The notes: a model not told the origin generated them from the sequence alone. 64,000 nt of DNA from Cryptomeria japonica (GCF_030272615.1 NC_081414.1:766304483-766368482), one strand, 5' to 3'; positions 35,881 to 48,670 are shown, counted from the stretch's first letter. Translations and numbers: made by a program.

Positions 35881-37294
35881 ATCCTCAGGAAGTTTCATTA
35901 AGCCTTGTTTTAAAAATTAATATTCTCCAAATTGCATTTGATCACCAGAATTGCTAATTTTGAGGCATTTGAAAAAATTAAAATTAAATTAGCATTAAAT
36001 TTAAAACATTTTGACATTTAATAAATTGATTTTAGGCCTTAGAAAATCGAACTTTTAATTTTGGGAGGCATTTAAAATTAATTTTTATTAAATTAAAATT
36101 AAATATAAAGCGCACAAGGCCTTATTTTGATTTATTTTGCCAAGTCGGCCCCTTTTGTGGAATTTTATTTATTTTTTTAACCTCTTTTTGCCAAGTCGGC
36201 CTAGAGGGAGCAAAGGGGTGAAGCGCTCTATATATTGGAGGTGTTTTCCACAATTCAAATCATTCAATCATTGCTTCAAGTGCAAATTTGGAAAGCTAAT
36301 TGAAGGTGTGAAATCTGGTTTGCTTGGAGCGATTTTCTTTCAAGTGTTGGAGGCTAGAAGGAAGTGGAGTTGATTCTTGTGAAGGCTAAAGGAGGCGCAT
36401 TTTATCCAAGGGAGAGGTTTGATCTACATTTTGCTTAGCGAAATTCATCTATTTTTGCATCATTTCTTAGAGTTTAATACTCAAGAGGAGGTATGGCAAA
36501 ATCATCTTGACACCCTTGTTGAAGATTTGATTTTTGAACATTTGTTTTGGAAAAATCTAAGTATTACATAGTTAATTAGGAAATGATAACTCAAGATTTA
36601 TCATGAAGTTTTCTAATTAAAATCTTAAATCTTCCTTTTAAGTTTAATTTCTACACTTCAAGATATATTACTAATTGTGAAATGTTGTGTAGGTATCAGG
36701 ATGGCAACTCCAAAGCCTGAAGGATCTACAAGTCGGCAGGTTCTCATCAAAGAAGATCAAGCAAGGATAAGGGCGACCTCCTCCAGTCTAGCATCGACAA
36801 GGACGGCCTTCTTCTGTCAAGTATCATCAGGAATGACTTCTTCCAATCCAGCATTCCAAGGCGAGGTACATCAATCATCCTGCACATCAAAGACAAAAGA
36901 AGTCAGAGCAAGGGTTCGTTGAAGAAGCAGATAGTTTCAGAAGAGTTAATTAAAGCTAGCTTCTCAGCAACATCAAGTTGAATATCTATCAACCAAGTGT
37001 CAGACGAGGTGGCATCCCAGTCATCACTTCTTCAGTTTGTTTGGTCCACCTCAGCATGTCCATATTCGATGTACCTAACTCATGGGAGATGGCACAAACT
37101 TCTATGTACCTACCCCAGCTATCTATTGGTCGAATTTTCCAGAGAAGACATGTGTCCTTAAAATGTAATTTTATCATTGGTCGAGCATTAAATGTTATGT
37201 AATGGTTGTAACAAACCCTAATTAGGGTTTTCATTGTTGAATCTTGGCCATTGATCTCAAATTGATCTTAGCCATCGAATTGTATTATGGGCAC

Positions 37295-37301
37295 TATATA
37301 A
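37295..37301 (+). promoter_or_regulatory. TATA box of the solo LTR at 33846
   Basis: TATATAAGCCCC is followed by CTCTTCATTTGTAAAGGC, the conserved family promoter context. Confidence 0.7.
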
Positions 37302-39520
37302 GCCCCGGCTCTTCATTTGTAAAGGCTAATAGAGTTAGAAAGGAGTTAGAAGATAGATAGAGTAGTTAGAAGGTGAATAGTCAGTTGATAGAATAGCAAT
37401 TAGAGTAGAATAGGAGGACAAGGCAAGAAATTGTTGCCATTGATTGTAAACAAACTCCATTTTCATTGAAGTAATGGTGAAGTGTGTCGTTTCTTGCAAT
37501 ATGCATGGTTTCTTGTTGAATCTTCAATTCTAGATGGTAGATGATTAGATCAAATGAAGGAAATTGTTGAATGCACCTGTGTGGAATCCGTTTAATCCAT
37601 ACCACTAGCCTCTTACTGATTGTAAGGACGCCTTGTGTGGTCAACTGGAATGAAATGAGCTTAATCATAAGTCGTTACACGTCTATTGTTTCATGCATTT
37701 TCTTGAATGGTGATCATTGTCAGATGGTGTACGATTTAAACATATTGGAAGCATCCCTTAGAAGATCGCACTGAGTTGGTGTTGAATTGTTCAACCGGAT
37801 GGTGAGACCCAGCCCAGTAGGAATCCACCTAGTCATTCATCCACATTCTCGCATTCTAGGTAGTAGAGTAGACTTCCTGAACCTTGTATCTTTTGCCATT
37901 TGTTTGTCTTCCAGTTAGTTAGTAAAATCCTGTGTTCCAACAATATTCAAAGCAAATCAGAAGTTCAGTCATCAAGTGTAAGTCCCCTTGTGATTCCAGC
38001 AAATCACATCATACCACAGAGAGCTTATCCACACGTAGAGATCCTACAGCAAAGAACCTTGACGTCATCCCGATTGATCCTTTTCGCGACATCTTCAGCA
38101 TTCGGAGACTTTATTCAAGAGAGGATAAGGTACCTTTAGGTATTTTATTCTGTGTTTGCATGTGCATAAAAAACACGTCAACACAAAGCAAGAAGGCGAC
38201 TAAGCCAGCCTCTTCCACTTATGCAGTGGGCAAGCAACACTCCAGAAATGCTTAGTAGTACTACTACTTAACCTTACAAGATAAAAGAAGAAGATTAGAG
38301 ATGATATCCAATACAGATTACAGCGAATAACAACCATCAAAATAACTCAAATAAGCCACTACTGCTGAACTGAAAATCTGAAGTCAATACACATAACTAT
38401 TCTCAACTGGCAACACCAAAATGATCATAACTCACTCAAACAAAGATTGAAACACACCAAATCCAATGCAAATGGAAGATATAACTTGGACGATGGTTAA
38501 AGGTTATAGAACACAAAAACTGCAATCTAGTCGCCTCAAAACAGAAGCACACATCACAATGCACCTCTGGAATGGTACGGCCAGCTAGGTGGTACGATTT
38601 GCTCTTAAAATTCCATCTCTCCAAATCAGCAGCTATACATATATCGCCTTTGTACCACGATTTGATAGAGCCAATACCCGGAATGATTGGTTCACTCGGC
38701 CAAGAGGTATGAATGAAATTCAGTTTCAGCAACTCCGCGACCAGCAGCAAGAAAACACTCCAAAACCACACAAAATCACTCCACAATCTGCAAAACACTC
38801 TCTAACAGCTTTGGAAATACAAGAAACACAGCTAGGTACTATCTCCCAAGTACGAAACTGAGACTTAGCTAGGAAGCCACACTTTGAAGCTCAGATTTCA
38901 ATCGCCAAACCAACAGCATATCAATGCAATTTCACAAGATCCTCCAAATGAGAGCCTATTGTGACGTATTCACACATCGCGCCATTGCAAATGGGGACCC
39001 CCACTTTTTCCTTTCTGGGGTTAGCCCTTTTAGTTTTGTTGTTAGTCATTTTAGTGTCTTAGCCTTTGCATTGAAGGGATTGAGTCAGGTGGATCTCCTC
39101 AAGAGGTCAGGTCAATTGAGTGATTAGGGGTTATTTAGATCATTCCTAGGGTGTTTTTTGTGTACTATCCGATCGCACTTCAAGTTGCTAAATCAAACCT
39201 TGGTTGAATGCATAATGTCCTCCTAGGTCCCATCCCTTACATCAAGGACAAAGCGAATTCACCTTAAGAAGTCTGGAAGGTCATCCTGATCCTCAAATGT
39301 CCTGAAATTTGGCTAAGTCTGGAATGTCATCCTAATCCTGAAATTTGACTGTCTGGAAAATTGAAGAATCCTCCAAAAAACTAGATTTTGCATTATAACT
39401 CCTAGAGGTCCGAAACCACTCTGAAACATCCTGACAATATATATGGAATATAACTTAAAGTATAAGAAAGAAGAAAGATATAAGGAAATGTCACTTATAC
39501 TTAAATGACTAACATGTCAA

Positions 39521-40675
39521 TTTTTGCTCCTGACCCTTCCAAAGGGTCTAGAGCGAATTTCCTTATATCTCCCTTCTTGGTCCTAATTTGCCTCATAAAC
39601 CTTATCCCTATGGCGTGGTTGAGAGAGTATTGAGGTGTGAAACAAAGTGACGTGATGAAAAGTGAAGGATTTGAGCATAATTGCAAATTTCGCTCCTAAC
39701 CCTTCCAAAGGGTCCAGAGCGAAATCCTCCTAATAGCTTATTTCTTCACTAGGGACATTGAATGGTGGTCATGCATTGCAGAGAAAAGGATCAAGGATCA
39801 GGTCTAAAGCAAAGATGAGTGAAAAAGGATGAGAATTGAGCCTAATTGAGCAAATTCGCTCCTGACCCTTCCAAAGGGTCCAGAGTGAATTTCTCCATGA
39901 AGCATTATACCTTGCTCCAACCTACGAACTAACTCATTCCCAAGCATTTCTTGAAGGCAAAAGACTTGTTGTTGATGATTAAAGGATGAGAAATGGAGTT
40001 TTGTAAGGAAAATCAAGTAAATCGCAAATTTCACTCCTAACCCTTCCAAAGGGTCTAGAGCGAATTTTCTTGAAACCTCTTTTGCTCCTAATTTTGTGTC
40101 AAGCCTAGTGTTGATTGAGGTGGATTGAACTTAGAGGCATCCTTAGGCATGCATTGGACTAAGTTGTGGTCACAAAATGTGAAGAATTTGTCCTAAAATG
40201 CAAATTTCGCTCCTGACCCTTCCAAAGGGTCCAGAGCGAAATTTCCTAGAACCTCTATTTGCTCCTTGTTGAGATCAAGATCGTGATTTCTAAGGCATGG
40301 TTGGGAAAGAATTGATATGTACTTGCCTTTGAAAGGTGATTTAAGGCAATGAAGTGATAGAATTGAAGCTAAATCACAAATTTCGCTCCTGACCCTTCCA
40401 AAGGGTCCAGAGCGAAATTCCTTATAGGTCCTGTCCTTGGCCAAGGTCCAGAGCGAAATTCCTAGGAGGTCCTGTGTTTTGACTAGATCCTTGAGCAAAA
40501 CCCATTCCTAAACAATTTTGGAGGCGAATGATTTGATCTTGGTAAGGTAAGGTAAGGTTGAGAATGAGGTCTAATTGAGCAACTTTATCCAATTTCGCTC
40601 TTGACCCTTCCAAAGGGTCCAGAGTAAATTTCACTATAGGGCCTGTCCCTGGAGAGGGTCCAGAGCGAATTTCAT
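39521..40675. repeat. About nine hairpin units, TTCGCTCCTGACCCTTCC type
   Basis: Units near 39523, 39690, 39855, 40030, 40205, 40382, 40430, 40597 and 40643 read TTCGCTCCTGACCCTT-CC-AAAGGGTCCAGAGCGAA in two halves. Fourteen of sixteen positions can pair, so each is a strong foldback. Spacing is mostly 165-178 bp. Some units have lost one arm. Confidence 0.87.
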
Positions 40676-41490
40676 TCTAATGCCTTCTTGTTGATGATTT
40701 AAGGTGAGAAATATCATGTTAGAATGAATATATCATGTATACTTAATCATCCTTTGTTTGTTTTGCAGATCAACAAAATCAAGATGGAGGAGGATCAGGC
40801 CAAGACAAGGAAGACTTATTCAAGTTCCATCATCATCAAGGCCACTTCAAATGCGTGAGAGGGGACTCAAGGTGCTACTAAATTGAAAGACTTTGAATGA
40901 GCAACAATTGCAAGCAATGGAGCTAACCATCCTCGAGGACCTCATTCAGCCACATTAAGAGATCACATAATGTCAAAGGAAGGATCTTACAAGCACTTCA
41001 ATGCGAAGTATGCTACCAGAGAAGGAGTGATTTGACCATGAGGAGGCCTCATCAAACACATGGGAGTCAAGGAGGTACGCTATTCATCAAGTACATCAAG
41101 GACAGAAGAAGATCAACCAAAGTCAGTGCAAGGGTACATTGAAGAAGCAGATAGTTTCAGAAGAGTTAATCAGAGTTAGCTTCTCAGCATCAACAAATTG
41201 AGTATCAAAAGAGATATGAGCACGTACCAGACAAGGTAGCATCCCAGTCACTGTTCCTCCAATCAGATAGCTCCACCTCAACATGTCCAGATTCAATGTA
41301 CCTGACTCACCAGTGATAACACAAACTTCGAGGCACCTACCCTGATTTCCTATTGGCTCACAAATATTGAATGTAATTATTTCATTGGCTAAAGGAGTTT
41401 GTTGTAACAAACCCTAATTAGGGTTTTCATCTTGTAATTCTAGTCGTTGATTGTAAATCAATCAGAGTCGTTGAAATGTAAAGAGTTCTC

Positions 41491-41497
41491 TATATAA
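41491..41497 (+). promoter_or_regulatory. TATA box of the solo LTR at 38957
   Basis: TATATAAAGCTCTGACTC is followed by TTCATTTGTAAAGGTTAATAG, the conserved family context. Confidence 0.7.
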
Positions 41498-43200
41498 AGC
41501 TCTGACTCTTCATTTGTAAAGGTTAATAGTTAGCTGATAGAGAATAGTGAATAGTTAGAAATTAGTCGATAGTGAATAGTCAATAAAATAAAGTAGCAAT
41601 TAGAATAGAATAGGAGGGAATGGCAATAAATTGTTGCCTAAATTGTAAATGAACTCCATTTTCATTGAAGTTATGGTGAAATGTGTCGTTTCTTTGCAAT
41701 ATGCATGGTCTCTTGTTGAATCTTCATTTTAGATGACGGTTAATTAGATTGAATGGAGAAAAATTGTTCAATGCACTCGCATGGAATCCACCTAGTCCAA
41801 ACCACTAGCCTCTTACTGATTGTAAGGGCGCCCTGCGTGATCAACTGGCATCGAATGAGATTAATCTCGAGTCATTACGTGTCTATTGTTCATGCATTAA
41901 CTTGAATGATGATCAGTGTTTGACAGTGATGATTTGAACATCTTCAGAACTACCCTACAAGATCGCACTGAGCTGGTGTCGAATTGTTCAGTTTGATGGT
42001 AAGACCTAGACCAATAGGACTCCACCTAGTCATTCATCCATCTTCTCGCATTTTATGTCGTAGAGTAGTCTTTCTGAGCCCTGTATCTTTTGATATTTCT
42101 TTATCTTCCAGCCAGTAGATAGGACTTAAGTTCCAAAAAATCAAACGCTCAAGCATTCGGATGTAAGTCCCCTTGTGAATCCAGCATAATCACATCAGAC
42201 CAAATTGAGCTTATCCACACATAGAGACCCTACATATAAGAACCTTGGAATCTTCTCGAATGATCCTTAGGCGAAATCTTCAACAATCGAGGAAACTTTG
42301 TTCAAGAGAGGATAAGATACCTTGGTATTTTATTTTGTGTTCGCATGTGCATAAAAAACACATCAACAGAGCCCAAGGCTCTTATTTATAACACTTCCCT
42401 CTCCAAATTCAAATTCAACTTCACTGAAATTCCCCCAAAAATCAAATTACATTTCACTCCATCTCGCCTCGTGTTTGGCGTCCCCTTCTTAGGCAAGTAA
42501 TTCGATATTTTTCCTTGGTGAAGACTTGCAACATAAAAAATGAAGTTAGCACATGAAATATGCTTCCTTTTTGACGCCACTGACTTAGGAAAAATAACAA
42601 TATAGATGACAAATAAATATTTTCCCTTAAGTCGCCCACAATACAAATAATCAATAATAAAAAATAATTAAATATTAAACCTTAGGATAAGGAAATAATA
42701 TTTAATTAAATAACTTATAACTCCAATACTGATCAACACCAAAATCAAGGATGAAGCTGTGCGATGAAGACCACTGAACTGCGCTGAAACAGGACCTTGA
42801 CCGAGACTGCTAAAAATAGAAATGCTCAACACAGTCACTTACTAAAAATAGTAAGTCATGGAATACTGCTCCAAAAAACATGATCTTCACACCCAAAGAA
42901 AGATCTTGGAAAGCTCAGTAGAACTGCATCATCCAAACAGCCAAACCCCTAACTTACTAAAAATAGTAAGTTCTCACTTCATCAAAGAATCACATGCATG
43001 TTATGCCACCCTGGAGTTCATGGAAAACCCAGAAGGAAACCATGAGCAGAACTGAAGAATTCCCTCTTGACAAACCCTAAAAAGCTCATGCAGAACTCCA
43101 CATAAGTTGGAAACCCTAATTCTCCTTTCCAAATAGCCTACGGGTCTCCGGAATAGGCCAATGGACCACTGAATGCACATCACTGAGAAGGCGACATTAC

Positions 43201-43885
43201 AACCCACCTCTCCAAGATCATCATGCATTCAAAGATTCCTTATGAAATTTTATGACTCTTGACCTCCCCAAAGTGGAGGTTCATTTTCAAGGAGACTAAT
43301 CAACCATTTTAACACTCTTATAATATGCCATAGATGCTCTTACAACTTCTTGCAAGTGTGCAAAGATGAGTTACGACCTTTGTAAACTCTCCCTATGTGG
43401 ATGCCACATTCCTAGAGAATGATACTATGTCCAGCTAGCATCCCAGCAATAAAATTTCACATATTAATCCTAGGAGTTGCAGGTATAAAACACACCTAGT
43501 CCTAACATGAATTCCCCAAACCCATTTTTACACAACCCTACTTATTATAGTGTCTAAGCATTCCAAAATTCATTAATGAAAATTTTAGATAAAAAATTTG
43601 ATCATAGCCAGCATTTTTCTTGTGCACCCATGTTTACACTTGAATATGTTTACAGTCTAACAGCTTTTATCTTACCTTATTCACTTTTCATACAGCCAAT
43701 CAATAGATAGTCTCTCAGAGTCAGAAAATCCAAGACCGACATCTAAAACCAAAATGGCTACAACAATAAAAAGTCAGATAAAAAAGATCAGCAACAATAA
43801 ACATCAGCATCTAACACTATTGTTGTTAAATTCATGAAGTTTCCACAGACCATAATGATTTGCTTATTAACACTTCTGGATGATC
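43201..43885. other. Intron 3 DNA without a gene
   Basis: Nothing is recognised between the outer LTR edge and the inverted ribozyme-like repeats. Confidence 0.3.
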
Positions 43886-43900
43886 GTGTAGATTTTGTTG

Positions 43901-43945
43901 TTGCCAACATTTCGGATCAAACACCATGAACCATCAACAGGGCAA
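43901..43945 (-). ncRNA. Hammerhead-ribozyme-like motif, decayed, opposite strand
   Basis: On the minus strand TTGCC-CTGTTGA-(stem II)-GAAATGTT-GGCAA. Stem I matches the other arm, but the core A of CTGATGA is T and GAAAC is GAAAT, so it is inactive. It is recognised by homology with 44029-44073. Confidence 0.5.
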
Positions 43946-44028
43946 GACAAAAATCTACATGGTCAAATCGAAAAGAGTAATAAGCAAGAGAACAGAAATT
44001 TTGTCCTCGTGCTCTCTCCTTTGCTCTC

Positions 44029-44073
44029 TTGCCCTGATGATGGATCATGGTGTTTGATGTGAAACATTGGCAA
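44029..44073 (+). ncRNA. Hammerhead-ribozyme-like motif, decayed
   Basis: TTGCC-CTGATGA-(imperfect stem II GGATCA/TTGATGT)-GAAAC-ATT-GGCAA. Stem I pairs perfectly over 5 bp (44029-44033 with 44069-44073). The core CTGATGA and GAAAC are intact, but helix III (AC/GT in the 53818 copy) reads ACAT, and stem II has a mismatch. Cleavage is unlikely. Such minimal hammerheads are known from Penelope-like retroelements. Confidence 0.55.
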
Positions 44074-44254
44074 CAACAAAATCTACACAGTCAAATCCAA
44101 AAGAGTAATAAGAAAACTATTGTTGTTGCTTGCACAATGCACTCAATGAGACCTCCTTTTAGCTTCCATGCCAGCAGCATTCTATTTGGACCCCACACAT
44201 GTCCCTTTGTTTATTTTGGTTTCAGTTAGTGAGTTGGAGTAATAAACAATCACA

Positions 44255-45481
44255 ATAGTGTTAGAAGACTCCCTAGACTTGTCAAGACCCGGGGAGTCTC
44301 GAGGCAAGTGACCCCAAGCAAATCCTACAGACTCAAGACTTGGGTACCCAACGAGTCCCAAAGTGAGTGAATTTGATTGAGTCCTAAGGACTCGAGACTT
44401 GGATACCCGACCAGTTTGGGATACTTGTCAAATCTGCCAAACTCACCAGGCCTAGTGAGTCCCACAAGCTAGACTTGGCCACAATTGAGGAAGTAAAAAG
44501 TTATTATAATATGAAAAAACATTAAGTGTTACTCCGACATATTAATTACTTCAAAAAAAAAAAACTTACACCTTTCAATGCTTGTTTGGTCTGACACGCC
44601 CTTATAGGATTTACAAAAAAATATGACAATGATGTGTGCCATGAAGGCCTATGTGGATTCATTTGGTTTATGACATGCCCCTGGAGCCCATTGGGGGTAT
44701 TTCCCCCAAACCCCCATCAAACTATAAGTGTAACCAAGTAATCGACCAATGATGAATCATAATCTTGAAATATACAAAATACATATCCCAAGTTGCAAAT
44801 CTCAGCATCTCATGGTCAAAGCCACATTCAATGATTGTCTTGTTTCATACATTTGACAACTTATTAGTATACAAGGATTGCCATAGGCATGCTACAATCA
44901 TTATACTATTGAATACAAGTTAAGTCATAGTTGCAAGAAATGCCATTTTCATTATGCAAAAATGTATCAATCATGGTAGATATCATGGTTGCATCATCAT
45001 CATCCAAGACCTATCTTAGATGCCAACACATGACTTGCCTTGATGTTGGGACGAGTGATACAAGCTCTTCTAGGCCACAAACTTAAATTTTTAGTTTGAT
45101 ATTTGTTTTGATGCCATGGATTTTACAATCAATGAAATTTGTATACATTTGACAATATTTATGATTTTTAATTTTAAAATATCTAACAATTTTGTTTCCT
45201 TCAACTAAAAACTAAAATTCATTTTTATACTCGTGTTCGATGTATACTTGTGTATATGGTCAAAGTAACTTTTATTTGATTAGTTTATTATGTCTTAAAA
45301 GTTTACAAGCAAGTTGTCCATGAAACAAGAGGTGCATGAAACAAGATTTAAATCCTTAAAAATATCTATATTTCATGGTTTTTTCAATTCGCTGGGTTTG
45401 GGCACCAAGTTCGAGCCTAAGTCAAGCAACAGCTTGTCAAGTTTGAGGCAAGTCCGAGGTGAGTCCTAATCTAGTAACTAT
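44255..45481. mobile_element. Putative non-autonomous hAT-like DNA transposon
   Basis: The segment starts ATAGTGTTAG and ends CTAGTAACTAT, sharing ATAGT as a short terminal inverted repeat. It is flanked by CAATCACA (44247-44254) and GGATCACA (45482-45489), an 8-bp target-size duplication with two mismatches. The subterminal 250 bp are full of GACTC/GAGTC and ACTTG words in both orientations, as in many hAT elements. It contains no transposase. Confidence 0.42.
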
Positions 45482-45489
45482 GGATCACA

Positions 45490-48400
45490 GATATTCAATT
45501 TTACTCTCAAATTTCCCATACATTATCCCATTTAGTTGTTTTATTTTCCACATTTTTATCTCTTCCTCCAAGGTCACATCTTCAATTATTTTGGTTGCAT
45601 GCCTAGTAAGTTTTATATCGTCTCCACAATTAAATCTAGACCTAATTAAGTGAGTGAACTTGTGTCTAATCTTTCTTTGCATCCAATTATTACACATGCA
45701 TATGTCTAATATCACCTTGTTTATCCCACCACCACGTAGCCTTTCCCTAAATGCCTCATAACACAAAGAACATATCATATAACAATCCCCTACACTCAAA
45801 ATCCAATTATGCAAAATTCAGAGGACTATAAAGTAAATCAAGAACACATATCCATTTTAAATCTAGATATATGTTGTGTACCTAAAAAAAAAATTTTAAA
45901 AAAAAATCTTCAGTTATAATGTTTGATTTTTCAATTGTGCAAGGCTTTCCAAGTGATCACGCGAATCATGCTAGACTCATGGGTAGATGCATACACTCCA
46001 TGCTTGGGTAGCTAAGCAAATAAATTAAGGCATGGCCAATTATCTCCAACGAATGTGATATTAATTCGTGAGCAGCTCTACACCAAAAGTCAAGGATAAA
46101 ATTGCATTAATTCAGGAAATATTTTGACAAATTGGACAAAATTTGACCTTCAACATCTTTGGCATTGGGCTCCAAAACATGGATCCATGTATTAATTTGC
46201 CTCTCAAATTAATAGGCAATTTTTAATGTTCAGATTTTACCCAAAGTGGATCCTTTATATTCAATTTTCTTTTTACCTACTCATCTAAAAAGATGTGTGC
46301 CCCTTTCTCAAAGAAGGTAACGTACAGCATAATGGGAGACAATTTTATGTAATGAAGATATAGGCCACATGGTGTAGATAGGTGTATGGATAGAGGTGCT
46401 TTGATGATAGAATAAACATAGAAAAATAAATAGATATATTTATATGTAGAGATAGAGGCATAGGGGTAGGAAGATATATTATTTGGTATTAACTTGATTA
46501 AATAGATTTATATAAGGAAACAAAGATACAGACACGTAGATAGAGATAGAGATATAGATAGATAGACACTCATGTGGATAGGCATATACATAAGGATTAT
46601 CATAGATGTAGATAAAATAAAATATGTGAAGATTACGATAAAGAAGGCATGAGAACATATAGATCTTTTTCCTCTTTTCTTCCTGCAGTAGCAGCTTTGT
46701 AATATTTTGAGTGTGTTTGAAACTTGAATTTTCTGTTAGCCCACATTCTTATAAGCTTTTCTTGTAAGCTGTGGGATGTTATAAACTGATTTTATTGAAT
46801 ATAAAGCTTAACTTCATCAATTTTATTGTCAATTGCTGGTGATGAAAACTTCATTCTGCATGTGAATACAGTGGTTGCTTGCCCGAGATCCCTGTGATTG
46901 ATCAATACTTTGCAGACAGCACCACCTTGTGATCCGGTTATGCACCTGCAGATCAAATAGATATTGATTTACAACTAATTTTGTTCCATCCTATTTCACA
47001 AGCTGAGTTGCTGAGATAACACAGATTTCTTTCTCTAATCCTTTACTCTTTTGTTCTTTTTTTTAAAGAAAATCCAGAAGAATATACTCTAAATATATAT
47101 TGTTGTTTACTTACAGTTCTTTAAAATATAATGTGTTTCTTTAAAATGTGAAGAAAATCTATGTTGGCAAGTTTATTTGTATTATTCTGTCTTTATAGAA
47201 CAATAAACTTAAATCTAACGAACATGAATTCCTGGCTTGTTTTCATGAGGGCATTCTAAATAAATTAAATCTTGTAAATACTATACCTTCAGCTCCTTAA
47301 ATTCAGTTTATTACTTTCTTGTGAATACATGAGAAAATAATTACTAATAAGTTTGGTGGTTTTGTTTGTCTTTAGAGAAACATGTCAGAAAGGTTTAATC
47401 TAGTTAATATGACTTTCTCCTTGTTTATCTGAAGACTTGACACCATTAGTTTCAGTTTGTACTTGACCACTTAACCATTTAACCAGAATTCTACGCAGGC
47501 CACTTGATTAAAAATTTAAAAACAAAACACGTTACTGAGCTTTTTTGTAAATAGTGGGACCTAATGACCCTGAGACCTTGGGGTGGCTTAGTCTCCTTTC
47601 AAGAGAGGAGTTAGTTCCTAACTTATAAGGTTGATGTGTGCAATTTTCCCAATCAACGTCTATGACGAAAGCATAGTTAACAAGGAGAAGCTCAAATGGA
47701 GAAGATTATTTTGCCTCCCTTTGCAACAAGGCCTCCTTCCTCTACATACAATTGAAAGATCTGTTACAAAAATACATAATTAATTTAAAGAAAAGCTACT
47801 TTTGCAGGATCCAAAAGTGGTGTTGTTTAAATTCATGCCCTTATAAAAGAGATATATAACTTTTCAACTCCAAATTAATGGCTCCAAGTTATCAACCGAC
47901 AAATATTTATGGCCCACACTCTATAAGCCTCCAAAGATAGCATTTTCAGTATTTTCTAACATAAAATCAAATCAAGACAACTAATAGTGGAATTATATGA
48001 GGGATTCAAATCATTATTGGATGACTCTAAAAGGCAAGAAAGAATTTCAATCAGAACAATGGAATATAAACTTCCATATGGCTTTCATACCTAGAATAGT
48101 AGACAAAAGGGTAAAAGTACATAGAAAGGTGACTGGATCATTTCTTGGTAAAGATAGGGTGGGTCAATCAAAATTCTATTCTGAAATTTGAAAGATGTAA
48201 GATCCAATCATTGGCCAATGGTATTTGATATAAGAAAATGTCCTGCCAAAGAATTGTCCATTCAGATATGAGAATTTGTGGCTAGATATATGGAGTTTAC
48301 GAATAGTGAGAACAAGTAGAAACCCTGAAAGAATCAAGAATGTTCATTCTTGCAAATGACCTAAAATATATCAAAAAAAAAAAGAAAACTCATCGGGTAT

Positions 48401-48670
48401 TTGAAATTTTAAAAGAAAACTCATCAGGCATATGAAATTTTCTAGGTCTTTACTCTCAGAGAATTTAATCACTAAAGCTTAGGCAGTAAAAAGTCATATT
48501 CAATGATAATGTTTGGATGATGAGATAAGCGCTCAAGAGGAAAAAGCCATGCAACAAATTAATGATATCTATCCAAAGCAAGAACACCAAATTTTCACAT
48601 CAATCAACCATAAGGCACCAACAACATAATATTCTTGGTAATCGAAGTACAGACCAAGACACTTGTACAT
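45490..48670. other. Intron 3 DNA without a supported gene
   Basis: A 109-codon minus-strand frame at 45485-45814 has a C-x2-C..GGG..C pattern faintly like a BED zinc finger, but I do not rely on it. A degenerate GATA/TAGA-rich microsatellite lies at about 46380-46580. Other short frames are unrecognised. Confidence 0.35.

Larger units (their letters stand above)
33846..38183 (+). mobile_element. Solo LTR (4338 bp), TSD CAAAG, TGTTGTGACG family
   Basis: It starts TGTTGTGACGTTTTCACACA, ends AAAAAACACGTCAACA, and is flanked by CAAAG at 33841-33845 and 38184-38188. The head, TATA region and tail match the copies at 25311 and 38957. Its greater length comes from an array of hairpin units at 34192-35880. 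An AT-rich block follows at about 35890-36180. No internal region or polymerase is present. Confidence 0.9.
38957..42368 (+). mobile_element. Solo LTR (3412 bp), TSD GAGCC, TGTTGTGACG family
   Basis: It begins TATTGTGACGTATTCACACA, where the expected TGTTG has become TATTG, and ends AAAAAACACATCAACA. GAGCC at 38952-38956 is repeated at 42369-42373. It contains a hairpin array, a TATA box, and the tail shared with 33846-38183. Inserted into the same outer LTR only 763 bp from that copy. Confidence 0.9.
32988..43200 (-). mobile_element. Large disrupted LTR element hosting two solo LTRs
   Basis: The right edge, read on the minus strand from 43200, is TGTAATGTCGCC, and a TTATAAATAAG box lies near 42387-42397 in the same direction. 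The DNA then resumes on both sides of the two nested solo LTRs (42374-43200, 38189-38951, about 33000-33840). On the minus strand, 33500-33840 shows repeated CCTCCC(G/A)CT words and GGTGCTAACGATCCC. The left boundary, primer-binding site and coding content are unresolved. Short open frames are unsupported. Confidence 0.4.
43886..44088. repeat. Inverted pair of Penelope-type hammerhead-like repeats
   Basis: Arms 43886-43946 and 44028-44088 are imperfect reverse complements of about 61 bp with an 81-bp loop. Each arm is a copy of one repeat: (CTTGCC)-CTGATGA-like core, a stem, GAAA(C/T), GGCAACAACAAAATCTACAC. The tail AAAATCTACA-GTCAAATC-AAAAGAGTAATAAG also recurs as a direct repeat at about 43950-43988 and 44077-44112. 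The arrangement is like two element termini joined in opposite orientation. Confidence 0.75.

Noticed and set aside
45485-45814. Possible BED zinc finger of a hAT transposase
   Set aside because: Only a loose C-x2-C and GGG pattern; no transposase core nearby, and it lies outside the element ends proposed at 44255-45481.
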